Shown here in pieces: positions 50,377-57,960 of a DNA stretch of 64,000 nucleotides. The DNA comes from Streptomyces aurantiogriseus (lineage in GTDB: Bacteria > Actinomycetota > Actinomycetes > Streptomycetales > Streptomycetaceae). Below the pieces are notes generated by a model that worked only from the letters and a program-made list of their open reading frames with translations, did no database searches and was not told the DNA's origin. The translations under genes were made by a program, and so were the position numbers. The first letter of the stretch is position 1. The number at the start of each line of letters is the position of its first letter. The stretch lies in contig NZ_BMSX01000035.1 in NCBI RefSeq assembly GCF_014649375.1, forward strand, positions 1 to 64,000, given 5' to 3'.

Positions 50377-51063
50377 ATGACCGACTCAAGCTCCGCGCTG
50401 GGTCAGGAGCGGGCCGCCGTGGCCGACGCCTGCCGGCGCCTGGGGGCCGAGGGCCTCCTCATCGGCACGGCCGGGAACGTCAGCCTGCGGGCGGGGGAGC
50501 GGGTCGCGATCACCGCGACCGGAGCGGTCCTCGCCGAACTGACCGCGGACCAGGTGACGGTCGTGGACCTCGACGGGAAGGTCGTGGCCGGGACCCTTCA
50601 GCCGACCTCCGAACTGGAGCTGCACCTCGGCGTCTACCGCCGGTACGGCGCCGGCGCGGTCGTCCACACCCACGCGCCGATGGCCACCGCCGTCTCCTGT
50701 GTGCTCGACGAACTCCCCTGTGTTCACTACCAGTTGCTCGCCCTGGGCGGCACCGTGCGCGTCGCGCCGTACGCCACCTTCGGTACCCCGGAGCTCGCCG
50801 AGTCGGTGCTCGACGCGCTCGACGGGCGCGGCGCCGCCCTGATGGCGAACCACGGCGCCGTGACCCACGCGGCCACCCTCGGCAAGGCGGTCGAGCATGC
50901 GCTGCTGCTCGAATGGGCCTGCGGTGTCTACCAGCGGGCCGCCTCCATGGGCCGGCCCCGGGTCCTCGACGAACAGCAGCAGCTCGCGGTGATCGAGGCC
51001 GCGCTCGCCCGCGACTACGGCACCACTCACCCCGTACCACCCGCGCAGGAGGGAAACCGATGA
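50377..51063 (+). CDS. Class II aldolase (L-fuculose-1-phosphate aldolase-like)
   Basis: A 228-residue class II aldolase/adducin family enzyme that splits a sugar phosphate into dihydroxyacetone phosphate and an aldehyde. Motifs are LIGTAGNVSLRAGERVAIT (phosphate loop), TSELELHLGVY (catalytic Glu), VVHTHAPMATAVS (zinc His pair) and MANHGAVTHAATL (third His). It is coupled by ATGA to a PfkB sugar kinase. Substrate candidates are a 5-deoxypentulose phosphate, fuculose phosphate or similar; the sequence does not decide. Confidence 0.88.
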   Translation: MTDSSSALGQERAAVADACRRLGAEGLLIGTAGNVSLRAGERVAITATGAVLAELTADQVTVVDLDGKVVAGTLQPTSELELHLGVYRRYGAGAVVHTHAPMATAVSCVLDELPCVHYQLLALGGTVRVAPYATFGTPELAESVLDALDGRGAALMANHGAVTHAATLGKAVEHALLLEWACGVYQRAASMGRPRVLDEQQQLAVIEAALARDYGTTHPVPPAQEGNR

Positions 51064-51989
51064 AGGTCGTCACGATGGGCGTGCACGTCCTGGACGTGCT
51101 GGTACGGCCGGTGGAGGCCATACCCGAGGGCCAGGGCGCGACGCTGGTGGAGGACATCCGGATGACCGCCGCCGGTACGGCCGGCGGCACCGCCCTCACC
51201 CTCGCCAAGCTCGGTGCGTCGGTCCGCAGCGCGGGCGCCATCGGCACCGACCCGACCGGCGACATGCTCGTCCAGCTCCTCCGACGCGCCGGAATCGGCA
51301 CCGAGTTCCTCGTCCGCCGCGCCGACACCCCCACCTCCGCGAGCGTCCTGCCGATCCGCCCCAACGGCGACCGGCCCTCCCTGCACCTCCTCGGCGCCAA
51401 CATCACCTACGGCCTCGACGACGTGCCCTGGGACGCCCTCGCCGAGGCCACCCACCTGCACCTCGGCGGCCCCGAGCTGATCGGCGTCGACGTCGCCACG
51501 CGCATCCTGTCGTACGCCAAGGAGCACGGCACCGTCACCTCGGTGGACCTGCTCGCCCCCGGCGTCCTCGGCAGCTTCGAGCAGATCGCGGCCGCGCTGC
51601 CCTACGTCGACCATCTGCTGCCCAACGAGGACCAGGTGCTCGGTTTCTCCGGGGAGGAGAACCTGGCGGCGGGCGTCGAGAAGCTGCTCGGCGCCGGTGC
51701 GGGGGTCGTCGCGGTCACGCGGGGCGGGGAGGGCGCGCTCGTGGCGACCGGGGAGGGCGGCGAGACAGTGCCCGCCTTCGCGGTCGACGTCGTCGACACC
51801 ACCGGGTGCGGTGACGCCTTCTCGGCGGGCTACCTGCGAGGCGTGGGCCTCGGGCGCGCGCCCCGGGACGCCGCCGTACTGGGATGCGCCGCGGCGGCAC
51901 TCGTCGCGCAGGGCCTCGGCAGCGACCACGGGGACTTCGACCTCGCCGCCGCCGACGAGTTCGCGGCGAACCAGAAGACCCGCCCGTGA
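51060..51989 (+). CDS. PfkB-family carbohydrate kinase
   Basis: A 309-residue ribokinase-like kinase. The N-terminal region MTAAGTAGGTALTLAKLG binds the sugar. The C-terminal signature is DVVDTTGCGDAFSAGYL, where Asp in GCGD is the catalytic base; the usual Ala of GAGD is Cys here. It overlaps the aldolase gene by 4 bases and ends at a strong terminator. It probably phosphorylates the sugar that the aldolase then cleaves. No isomerase is adjacent, so that step must be encoded elsewhere or not be needed. Confidence 0.88.
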   Translation: MKVVTMGVHVLDVLVRPVEAIPEGQGATLVEDIRMTAAGTAGGTALTLAKLGASVRSAGAIGTDPTGDMLVQLLRRAGIGTEFLVRRADTPTSASVLPIRPNGDRPSLHLLGANITYGLDDVPWDALAEATHLHLGGPELIGVDVATRILSYAKEHGTVTSVDLLAPGVLGSFEQIAAALPYVDHLLPNEDQVLGFSGEENLAAGVEKLLGAGAGVVAVTRGGEGALVATGEGGETVPAFAVDVVDTTGCGDAFSAGYLRGVGLGRAPRDAAVLGCAAAALVAQGLGSDHGDFDLAAADEFAANQKTRP

Positions 51990-52029
51990 GGACCCGCCCG
52001 TGAGGTGAAACCGCAGCACTGCGTGTGAC

Positions 52030-52059
52030 GAGGCCCCCGCAACTCCCTGCGGGGGCCTC
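52030..52059 (+). terminator. Terminator of the aldolase-kinase operon
   Basis: A 12-bp perfect stem, GAGGCCCCCGCA/TGCGGGGGCCTC, with a 6-nt loop, 40 bp after the kinase stop. Confidence 0.88.
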
Positions 52060-52091
52060 GCCGGCGTCGTCCGCCGGCCGGGCCGCGCGGG

Positions 52092-52250
52092 TCAGGTGGA
52101 CTCGCGGCGGACGCCGCCTTCGTGGCGGTGCTCCGCGATGCCGTCCTCCGGGGGGCGCAGCCTTCTTGGCGGGTTCCTGACCGCCGGAGCCTTCGCCGAG
52201 TCCTGCAGCCGACGGCCGTCGCGGACGCCTTTTTCGGGGCCTCCACTCAC
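52092..52250 (-). CDS. Small basic hypothetical protein, 52 residues
   Basis: A GTG-started ORF with GAGGGTG about 9 nt upstream, encoding a hydrophilic peptide (MSGGPEKGVRDGRRLQDSA, ending GGVRREST). Roughly 85% of codons end in G or C, which favours a gene over noncoding sequence. It converges on the kinase operon and is divergent from a leader peptide. The -10-like TAGGAT on the minus strand (52311-52306) could drive it. Function unknown. Confidence 0.4.
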   Translation of the reverse strand: MSGGPEKGVRDGRRLQDSAKAPAVRNPPRRLRPPEDGIAEHRHEGGVRREST

Positions 52251-52329
52251 CTGATGGACACCCTCTTGACGCCGGCCGGAGGCGGATCGACACTCGGATC
52301 CAGGAATCCTAGTGAACAGGTAGGGAAAC

Positions 52330-52449
52330 ATGGGGTGCCTTGAGCGGGTCACCGGCCGAGCGAGCCGCGCGGCATGGTCGTCGCCCCTTCTCACCTCCCG
52401 CCGTCACATCGATCTGCTGCGCGTCTGCAGCGCGATCCCCCTGGGCTGA
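52330..52449 (+). CDS. Cys-containing leader peptide (HIDLLRVCSA type)
   Basis: A 39-residue peptide that carries the motif SRRHIDLLRVCSAIPLG at its end. It belongs to the conserved actinobacterial short leader peptides found upstream of sulfur-assimilation genes. These are proposed to attenuate or couple downstream expression according to cysteine supply. The ATG is in frame after a stop and has AGGGA 3 nt before it. The next gene, a GST-like protein, begins 141 bp downstream, so that gene is likely under sulfur control. Confidence 0.75.
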   Translation: MGCLERVTGRASRAAWSSPLLTSRRHIDLLRVCSAIPLG

Positions 52450-52590
52450 ACCGGCCCGTCCCCGCGCCGAACCGCACCGGCGGTGTCCCCTGGACGCCGT
52501 CCCGTCCGGCGCGCGCGGACCGGAGCCGCGCCCCCCGTCCGACGTCGCATCCGCCGCGCGTCCGTCGCGCGCCCGCCCCCGGGGAGACCC

Positions 52591-53487
52591 ATGTCCGTCA
52601 CACCGCCGGCCGCCCACCCGTCCGTCCGCCCCGCCCCCGCCTTCCGGGGCCGGATCGGCCGCGACGCACGCAGCGGCCACTACGCCGTGCCGCGCCGCTA
52701 CCGCCTCCACCTCTCACCGGCCGACCCCGACGGGCTGCGCATCGCCGTCACCCATGGCCTCCTCGGCCTCGACCGGGCCTGTCCCGTGACGTTCCTGCCC
52801 GCCGTCCCCGACTGTCCGGACGGCGGTCATGCCGCGCTGCGCCCGCTCTACGACGCCAGCGCCCACCGCTACACCGGACCCGCCCTCGGGCCGGTGCTCA
52901 GCGACGACTGGTCCGGGCGGATCGTCTCCACCCACGGCCCCGACATCGCCCGCGATCTCGCCCGGCGTTTCGCCGGCGGCCGGGTCACGCTGTACCCCTG
53001 CGGCGCCGAGTCGGAGCTCGAGGCCGTCGAGCGGATGTGCGCGCAGGGCATCGAGGAGGCCGCGCAGCGCGCCGGAGCGGCCGGCGTCGGGGAGGTGGAG
53101 CGCACCGCCGCCCTCGACACCCTGCTCGCCACGCTCGGCGTACTGGAACAAGGGCTCGGAGTGCACAAGTACCTGATCGGGGATCAGATCACCGCTGCCG
53201 ACGTCGAGTTGTGGGTGACCCTCGTCCAACTCGACACCGTGCACCGCACCCACCTCGACGCGGCCGCCGTCCAGCGCATCGCCGACCACCCCGCCCTGTG
53301 GTCCTACGCGCGCCGTCTGGCCGCCCACCCGGCCTTCGGCACCCACCTCGACCTCGACGGTATCCACCGCCGCCACCGAGCCCGCTGCCAGGGCCTGGAG
53401 GCCGCCGGCGCCGCGGTCCAGATCCTGGACTGGGCGACCCACTCGACCCCAGCCACGGGCACACGACCGCAGGTCAACCGCCCCTGA
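52591..53487 (+). CDS. Glutathione S-transferase-like protein, Xi class/ECM4-like, catalytic Cys lost
   Basis: A 298-residue two-domain protein resembling glutathionyl-hydroquinone reductases. The C-terminal helical domain is clear (YLIGDQITAADVELWVTLV, DHPALWSYARRLAAHPAF). In the N-terminal thioredoxin-like domain the usual CPWA motif is replaced: the aligned stretch reads RYRLHLSPADPDGLRIA, with no Cys. Streptomyces uses mycothiol rather than glutathione, so the ancestral reaction is unlikely. GGGGAG precedes the ATG. A Cys leader peptide upstream links it to sulfur metabolism. It ends about 25 bp before the promoter of the riboswitch transcript. Confidence 0.75.
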   Translation: MSVTPPAAHPSVRPAPAFRGRIGRDARSGHYAVPRRYRLHLSPADPDGLRIAVTHGLLGLDRACPVTFLPAVPDCPDGGHAALRPLYDASAHRYTGPALGPVLSDDWSGRIVSTHGPDIARDLARRFAGGRVTLYPCGAESELEAVERMCAQGIEEAAQRAGAAGVGEVERTAALDTLLATLGVLEQGLGVHKYLIGDQITAADVELWVTLVQLDTVHRTHLDAAAVQRIADHPALWSYARRLAAHPAFGTHLDLDGIHRRHRARCQGLEAAGAAVQILDWATHSTPATGTRPQVNRP

Positions 53488-53513
53488 ACCAAGTCCACTC
53501 CGTGGACACGGCG

Positions 53514-53543
53514 TTGACATCCGTTCGGCCGGCTGTCTTACTT
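53514..53543 (+). promoter_or_regulatory. Promoter of the SAM-IV riboswitch transcript
   Basis: TTGACA (53514-53519), 18 bp, TTACTT (53538-53543), ending 12 bp before the riboswitch, so transcription would begin almost at its 5' end. The small palindrome TCCACTCCGTGGA lies just upstream at 53494-53506. Confidence 0.65.
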
Positions 53544-53555
53544 ACGGGCCAGAAC

Positions 53556-53634
53556 GGTCATGAGCGTCAGCGACAAGCCCTGGCTTGCTGACCGGCAACC
53601 CTCGCACCGCGGTGGGGTGCCCCAGGTGACGACC
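53556..53634 (+). ncRNA. SAM-IV riboswitch
   Basis: The leader matches the SAM-IV class known from actinomycetes. P1 is GGTCA...TGACGACC, P2 is formed by GTCAGC/GCTGAC around GACAAGCCCTGGCTT, followed by the conserved CCGGCAACC. Then come ACCGCGGTGGGG and GGTGCCCCAGGTGA of the P3/P4 region. Such RNAs bind S-adenosylmethionine and shut off sulfur-uptake or methionine genes when SAM is plentiful. It precedes a leader peptide and an ABC transporter operon. Confidence 0.9.
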
Positions 53635-53695
53635 GGACCGACGACGATTCGGTAAGCGCGAAGGCCCACGGGGCCGGAAGAGACGGGTGACGGAC

Positions 53696-53845
53696 ATGTA
53701 CGCAGCTCCCAGGACGGCCGTACGCCGCCCTCAGGGCTGCGGACAGCCGCCCGCAGACCTGCTCGTCGCCGACCGGGCCGTCGATCTGCTGCGTGTGAAC
53801 AGCGCACTGTGTACCGCACCGGGCTGTGCCCGCTGTCGGGGCTGA
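53696..53845 (+). CDS. Cys-rich leader peptide between the riboswitch and the transporter
   Basis: A 49-residue peptide with the leader motif DRAVDLLRVNSALC followed by TAPGCARC, giving five Cys in all, four of them in the last third. It starts 61 bp after the SAM-IV element and ends 176 bp before the permease. Ribosome pausing at the Cys codons could report cysteine status, giving a second control layer behind the SAM switch. There is no strong ribosome site upstream. Confidence 0.75.
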   Translation: MYAAPRTAVRRPQGCGQPPADLLVADRAVDLLRVNSALCTAPGCARCRG

Positions 53846-53994
53846 CGTCCCCCTCCGCAGCCCCGCCTTCCTGACGAACGCCGCTCCTGTCGCGGTGTGT
53901 CCGTCCGCCCAGCCCCCGGTGCCCGTGCGTCTCCCTGTGTCCCGTCCTGCCGCTGAGCGGCCGGCGTGGCCACAGCGTGTCCGCCGTGTCCCGG

Positions 53995-54019
53995 GGGGTC
54001 CCGACTCCGCCGGAGCCCC
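53995..54019 (+). promoter_or_regulatory. Hairpin masking the permease ribosome site
   Basis: CTCC (54005-54008) pairs with the Shine-Dalgarno GGAG (54012-54015) across a 3-nt loop, and outer GGGG/CCCC extends the stem. The structure would close the permease start unless it is opened by upstream translation or an alternative fold. It is short and unproven. Confidence 0.4.
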
Positions 54020-54021
54020 TC

Positions 54022-55005
54022 ATGAGTCAACCCCCAGGCGCCGCCGTGTCCGTCACCGAGGCACCTCCGTCCTCCGACACCCCGTCAAAACAGCTCGCCG
54101 CCCAGCGAGTTCTTCCGCTGCGGCGACCCGGCCGCTGGATCGCCACCGCGATCGTCCTCGTCCTCGCGGCCCAGTTCGTCCACGGTCTGGTCTCCAACCC
54201 CTTCTACCAGTGGGACCGTTTCGGCTACTGGTTCCTGCGGCCCACCATCCTCGACGGGCTCCTCATCACCCTCGAAGTCACCGCCTACAGCGCGGTGCTG
54301 GGCCTCCTCGGCGGCATCCTGCTCGCCCTGGCCCGGCTCTCGAGGAGCCCGGTGCTGCGCGCGGTCAGCTGGACCTACGTCTGGGCGCTGCGCTCGATCC
54401 CGCTGATCGTGGTCCTGCTGTTCCTCTACAACTTCAGCGCCCTGTACCAGACCCTCAGCGTGGGTGTCCCCTTCGGACCGGCCTTCTTCACCTTCGACGA
54501 GTCCCGGCTCGCCACCGACATGGTCGTCGCCGTCGTCGGCCTCAGCCTCAACGAGGCGGCGTACGCGGCCGAGGTCGTCCGCGGCGGCATCCTCTCCGTC
54601 GACCAGGGCCAGCACGAGGCGGCCTCCGCGCTCGGCCTGCCGAAGAGCTACCAGTTCCGGAAGATCGTCTGGCCGCAGGCCCTGCGTTCCATCACCCCGA
54701 ACTACGTCAACCAGCTCATCGGCCTGATCAAGAGCACCTCGCTGGTCTTCTACGTGTCGCTGCTCGACCTGTTCGGCACCGCGCAGACGATGGGTTCCAC
54801 CTACCCCGGTGACATCGTGCCGCTGCTGCTGGTCGTCACCGTCTGGTACCTGATCCTCACCAGCGTCGTGTCCGTCATCCAGTTCTACGTCGAGCGGTAC
54901 TACGCCCGGGGTGCCACGCGCACCCTGCCGCCGACGCCGTTGCAGAAGCTGCGGACCGGTCTCACCGACCTGCGGGCCCGCATCCGCCGGGAGGCCGCCG
55001 TATGA
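54022..55005 (+). CDS. Amino-acid-type ABC transporter permease
   Basis: A 327-residue HisM/TcyL-type permease of the polar amino acid family. About five transmembrane helices are visible (WIATAIVLVLAAQFVHGLV, GLLITLEVTAYSAVLGLLGG and others). The cytoplasmic EAA loop, which docks the ATPase, reads GQHEAASALGLPKSYQFRKI. GGAG lies 6 nt before the ATG. It is coupled to the ATPase by ATGA. The control elements upstream point to a sulfur compound such as cystine or an S-substituted cysteine. Confidence 0.9.
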   Translation: MSQPPGAAVSVTEAPPSSDTPSKQLAAQRVLPLRRPGRWIATAIVLVLAAQFVHGLVSNPFYQWDRFGYWFLRPTILDGLLITLEVTAYSAVLGLLGGILLALARLSRSPVLRAVSWTYVWALRSIPLIVVLLFLYNFSALYQTLSVGVPFGPAFFTFDESRLATDMVVAVVGLSLNEAAYAAEVVRGGILSVDQGQHEAASALGLPKSYQFRKIVWPQALRSITPNYVNQLIGLIKSTSLVFYVSLLDLFGTAQTMGSTYPGDIVPLLLVVTVWYLILTSVVSVIQFYVERYYARGATRTLPPTPLQKLRTGLTDLRARIRREAAV

Positions 55006-55784
55006 CCGCCGAGACGACTCAGAACGCCGCCGCCGTCGAGGTGCACGACGTGCACAAGTGGTACGGCACCCACCGGGTGCTGAACGGGGTCGACCTGACG
55101 GTGCGGCCCGGCGAGGTCACCGTGATCCTCGGCCCGTCGGGGTCCGGCAAGTCCACCCTGCTGCGGGTCATCAACCACCTGGAGAAGCCCGAGATCGGCC
55201 ACGTCAGCGTCAACGGCGAGCTGATCGGCGTACGCCGGCAGGGCGACCGGCTGAAGGAGCTGAGCGAGCGGATCATCCTGACCCAGCGCAGCCGTATCGG
55301 CTTCGTGTTCCAGAACTTCAACCTCTTCCCGCACCTGACCGTGCTCGACAACGTGGCCGCCGCCCCGGTGGCGACCGGCAAGCTCGGCAGGGCCGAGGCC
55401 CAGGAACTCGCCCGCGAACTGCTGGACCGGGTCGGTCTGGGCGACAAGTCCGCCGCCTACCCACGGCAGTTGTCGGGCGGTCAGCAACAGCGCGTGGCCA
55501 TCGCCCGCGCCCTGGCGCTGCGTCCCGGGGTCATCCTCTTCGACGAGCCGACCTCCGCCCTCGACCCCGAACTCGTCGGGGAGGTCCTCGCCGTCATCAA
55601 GGACCTGGCGAGAAGCGGCACCACCCTGGTGATCGTCACCCATGAGATCGGGTTCGCCCGTGAGATCGCCGACCGGGTCGTCTTCATCGACGGCGGACGG
55701 ATCGTCGAACAGGGCCCGCCCGCCGAGGTCCTGGACAAGCCGCGACACGAGCGCACCCGGGACTTCCTGAGCAAGGTGCTCTGA
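55002..55784 (+). CDS. Amino-acid-type ABC transporter ATP-binding protein
   Basis: A 260-residue ATPase of the polar amino acid group. Walker A is GPSGSGKST, the Q-loop lies in FVFQNFNLFPHLTVLDNV, the signature is LSGGQQQRVAIARAL and Walker B is VILFDEPTSALDPE, with His in VIVTHEIGFA. It follows the permease by 4-base overlap and precedes the binding protein by 82 bp. It powers import by the neighbouring permease. Confidence 0.94.
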   Translation: MTAETTQNAAAVEVHDVHKWYGTHRVLNGVDLTVRPGEVTVILGPSGSGKSTLLRVINHLEKPEIGHVSVNGELIGVRRQGDRLKELSERIILTQRSRIGFVFQNFNLFPHLTVLDNVAAAPVATGKLGRAEAQELARELLDRVGLGDKSAAYPRQLSGGQQQRVAIARALALRPGVILFDEPTSALDPELVGEVLAVIKDLARSGTTLVIVTHEIGFAREIADRVVFIDGGRIVEQGPPAEVLDKPRHERTRDFLSKVL

Positions 55785-55866
55785 CCCGGCCGGCTCCGCC
55801 GGTACCCCTGCATCCCCCCACCCCCCACGTCACCTCCACCACCCACTCCGAACGACAAGGACAGCC

Positions 55867-56892
55867 ATGCCCACCCAGTTCTCCCGACGCAGCCTGATAC
55901 GCGGCATCACCACGGCGACCGCCGTCGCCACCCTCGCCACCGGGCTCGCCGCCTGCGGGGGCGAGAGCGACGCCGCCACCAAGACGACCGACGCCGCCGG
56001 CACGGTCACCGTGGGCCGGCTGTCCAACGGTGCGGCCAAGGAGACCACCCTGAAGGTCTCCGAGGTGAAGTCCATCAGCGCCGAACTTCCCGAGGCCCTG
56101 AAGAAGAGCGGCAAGCTGGTGATCGGATCCGGCACGCTGCCGTCCGGCAGCCCCCCGCTCGGCTTCGTGGGAAGCGACCAGAAGACGCTCACGGGCTCCG
56201 AGGTCGACCTCGGCCGGCTGGTGGCCGCCGTCCTCGGTCTCGAGCCCGAGGTGCGCCGGTCGACCTGGGAGAACCTGTTCATCGGCATCGACAGCGGAAA
56301 GGTCGACGTCGGCTTCTCGAACATCACCGACACCGAGGAGCGCAAGAAGAAGTACGAGTTCGCCTCCTACCGGAAGGACGACCTCGCCTTCGAGGTGAAG
56401 AAGGACAACACCTGGAACTTCGACGGCAACTACGAGAGCCTCGCCGGCAAGACGGTCTCCGTGGGCAACGGCACCAACCAGGAGAAGATCCTCCTGGAGT
56501 GGAAGGCGAAGCTGGCCAAGGAGGGCAAGAAGCCCCTCACGGTCAAGTACTTCCAGGAGACCAACAGCATCTATCTGGCGCTGAACAGCGGCAAGATCGA
56601 CGCCTACTTCGGCCCCAACCCGAACCTCGCCTACCATGCGGCGAAGACCGCGGGCACGCCCCAGGCGACCCGTATCGGGGGCCAGTTCTCCGGTGCCGGT
56701 GAGACGCTCCAGGGCCTGATCGCCGCGACCGCCAAGAAGGACAGCGGCCTCGCCAAGCCCCTCGCCGACGCCATCAACCACCTCATCGAGAACGGTCAGT
56801 ACGCCAAGTGGCTCGCCGCCTGGAACCTCTCCAACGAGGCCGTCGAGAAGTCCGAGGTCAACCCGCCCGGCCTGCCGCTGACCAACTCCTGA
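55867..56892 (+). CDS. ABC transporter substrate-binding lipoprotein
   Basis: A 341-residue family 3 solute-binding protein. The signal RRSLIRG plus a hydrophobic core ends in the lipobox LAAC near residue 33, and the twin Arg suggests Tat export as a lipoprotein. The mature part has TLPSGSPPLGFVGSDQKTLTGSEVDLGR, then GIDSGKVDVGFSNITDTEER. It should capture the substrate outside the membrane for the permease and ATPase encoded just before. The polar-amino-acid fold and sulfur-type control suggest an S-containing amino acid. Confidence 0.92.
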   Translation: MPTQFSRRSLIRGITTATAVATLATGLAACGGESDAATKTTDAAGTVTVGRLSNGAAKETTLKVSEVKSISAELPEALKKSGKLVIGSGTLPSGSPPLGFVGSDQKTLTGSEVDLGRLVAAVLGLEPEVRRSTWENLFIGIDSGKVDVGFSNITDTEERKKKYEFASYRKDDLAFEVKKDNTWNFDGNYESLAGKTVSVGNGTNQEKILLEWKAKLAKEGKKPLTVKYFQETNSIYLALNSGKIDAYFGPNPNLAYHAAKTAGTPQATRIGGQFSGAGETLQGLIAATAKKDSGLAKPLADAINHLIENGQYAKWLAAWNLSNEAVEKSEVNPPGLPLTNS

Positions 56893-56950
56893 CCGTACGT
56901 CACCTCACCTCTGACCCATGCAAGTTGAATTAGGAAGGGACTCCGCCTCC

Positions 56951-57706
56951 GTGGCTCACCAGACCGAAGTCCGCGGAGGCGGAGCACCCTCGATCCCGAC
57001 CGCACTCGACGCACCCGTCCTCGACAACGCCGTCTGGGCCGCCCTCGACGGCCCGCACGCCCACCTCGCCGAACGAGTCGGCAGGGCAGCCCGCTACCCG
57101 GCCGACGTGTACGCCTTCGCCGCCCTCGCCGATCCCGCGGACCCGGCCGCCTGGGCCGACCTGCGCCGGCTCGTCGGCGCGGGGACCGTCGTACGGATCA
57201 AGCCGGTCGAGAAGGTGCCCGACGGCTGGGAAGTGGTCGGTGGCGGGGTGGGCGTCCAGCTCGTCGACACCGCGCTACGGGCCGAGCCCGCCCCCGAGGC
57301 GGAACGGCTCGGTCCCGCCGACGTCCCCGAGATCCTCGATCTGGTGGCCCGCACCCGGCCCGGCCCCTTCCTCAAGCGCACCGTCGAACTCGGCACCTAC
57401 CTCGGCATCCGGCACCAGGGGCAGCTGATCGCCCTGGCCGGCGAACGGATCCGCCCGCCCGGCTGGACCGAGATCAGCGCCGTCTGCACCGCCCCCGAGC
57501 ACCGGGGCCGGGGCCTCGCCACCCGACTGATCCGCGCCGTCGCCCACGGCATCCGCGAGCGCGGCGACACCCCGTTCCTGCACGCCGCCGCGGACAACAC
57601 GCCGGCGATCCGCCTCTACGAGTCGCTCGGCTTCACCCTCCGCCGCCGCTCGACCATCCTGCTCGTACGCACCCCGGGAACACCCGGCGAGGGCGGGGCG
57701 TTGTGA
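56951..57706 (+). CDS. GNAT family N-acetyltransferase in the sulfur operon
   Basis: A protein of about 251 residues with a C-terminal GNAT/FR47 domain. The acetyl-CoA loop is VCTAPEHRGRGLATRLIRAV and the end is NTPAIRLYESLGFTLRRRS. The N-terminal half is the less conserved second GNAT-like fold. GTG 56951 is preferred, since GGAAGGG lies 11 nt ahead; ATG 56918 would add 11 residues. It sits between an amino-acid ABC transporter and flavin monooxygenases. In Bacillus, acetylation of S-alkyl-cysteine is the first step before oxidative C-S cleavage, which fits this order. The substrate is inferred. Confidence 0.82.
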   Translation: MAHQTEVRGGGAPSIPTALDAPVLDNAVWAALDGPHAHLAERVGRAARYPADVYAFAALADPADPAAWADLRRLVGAGTVVRIKPVEKVPDGWEVVGGGVGVQLVDTALRAEPAPEAERLGPADVPEILDLVARTRPGPFLKRTVELGTYLGIRHQGQLIALAGERIRPPGWTEISAVCTAPEHRGRGLATRLIRAVAHGIRERGDTPFLHAAADNTPAIRLYESLGFTLRRRSTILLVRTPGTPGEGGAL

Positions 57707-57777
57707 CTCACGACGAGATGTACCAGGCGCCGCCCACGACAGCGGCCGGCCGATCCCGACGGGCGGAGGTGACGGAC

Positions 57778-57888
57778 GTGACGGATGCACCGCTCACCCG
57801 CGTCCTGAACCCGCTCCGTGCCATACGTCTCCACTCCCGGCCCCACATCGACCTCCAGCGCGTGGCCGGCGCGCTCTGTTGTTCCTGA
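57778..57888 (+). CDS. Cys leader peptide before the monooxygenase genes
   Basis: A 36-residue peptide ending SRPHIDLQRVAGALCCS, with the HIDLxRV motif and a terminal Cys-Cys pair. GGAGG lies 8 nt before the GTG. The LLM monooxygenase gene begins 72 bp downstream. It is the third peptide of this kind within 6 kb, so the monooxygenases appear to have their own cysteine-responsive control. Confidence 0.75.
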   Translation: MTDAPLTRVLNPLRAIRLHSRPHIDLQRVAGALCCS

Positions 57889-57960
57889 CCCGTTCCTCCG
57901 CCGTGCCCCCGTTCCGGGCGTGGCCGGCTCTCTCGTACGGACCTCCAGGAAGGCACTCCC

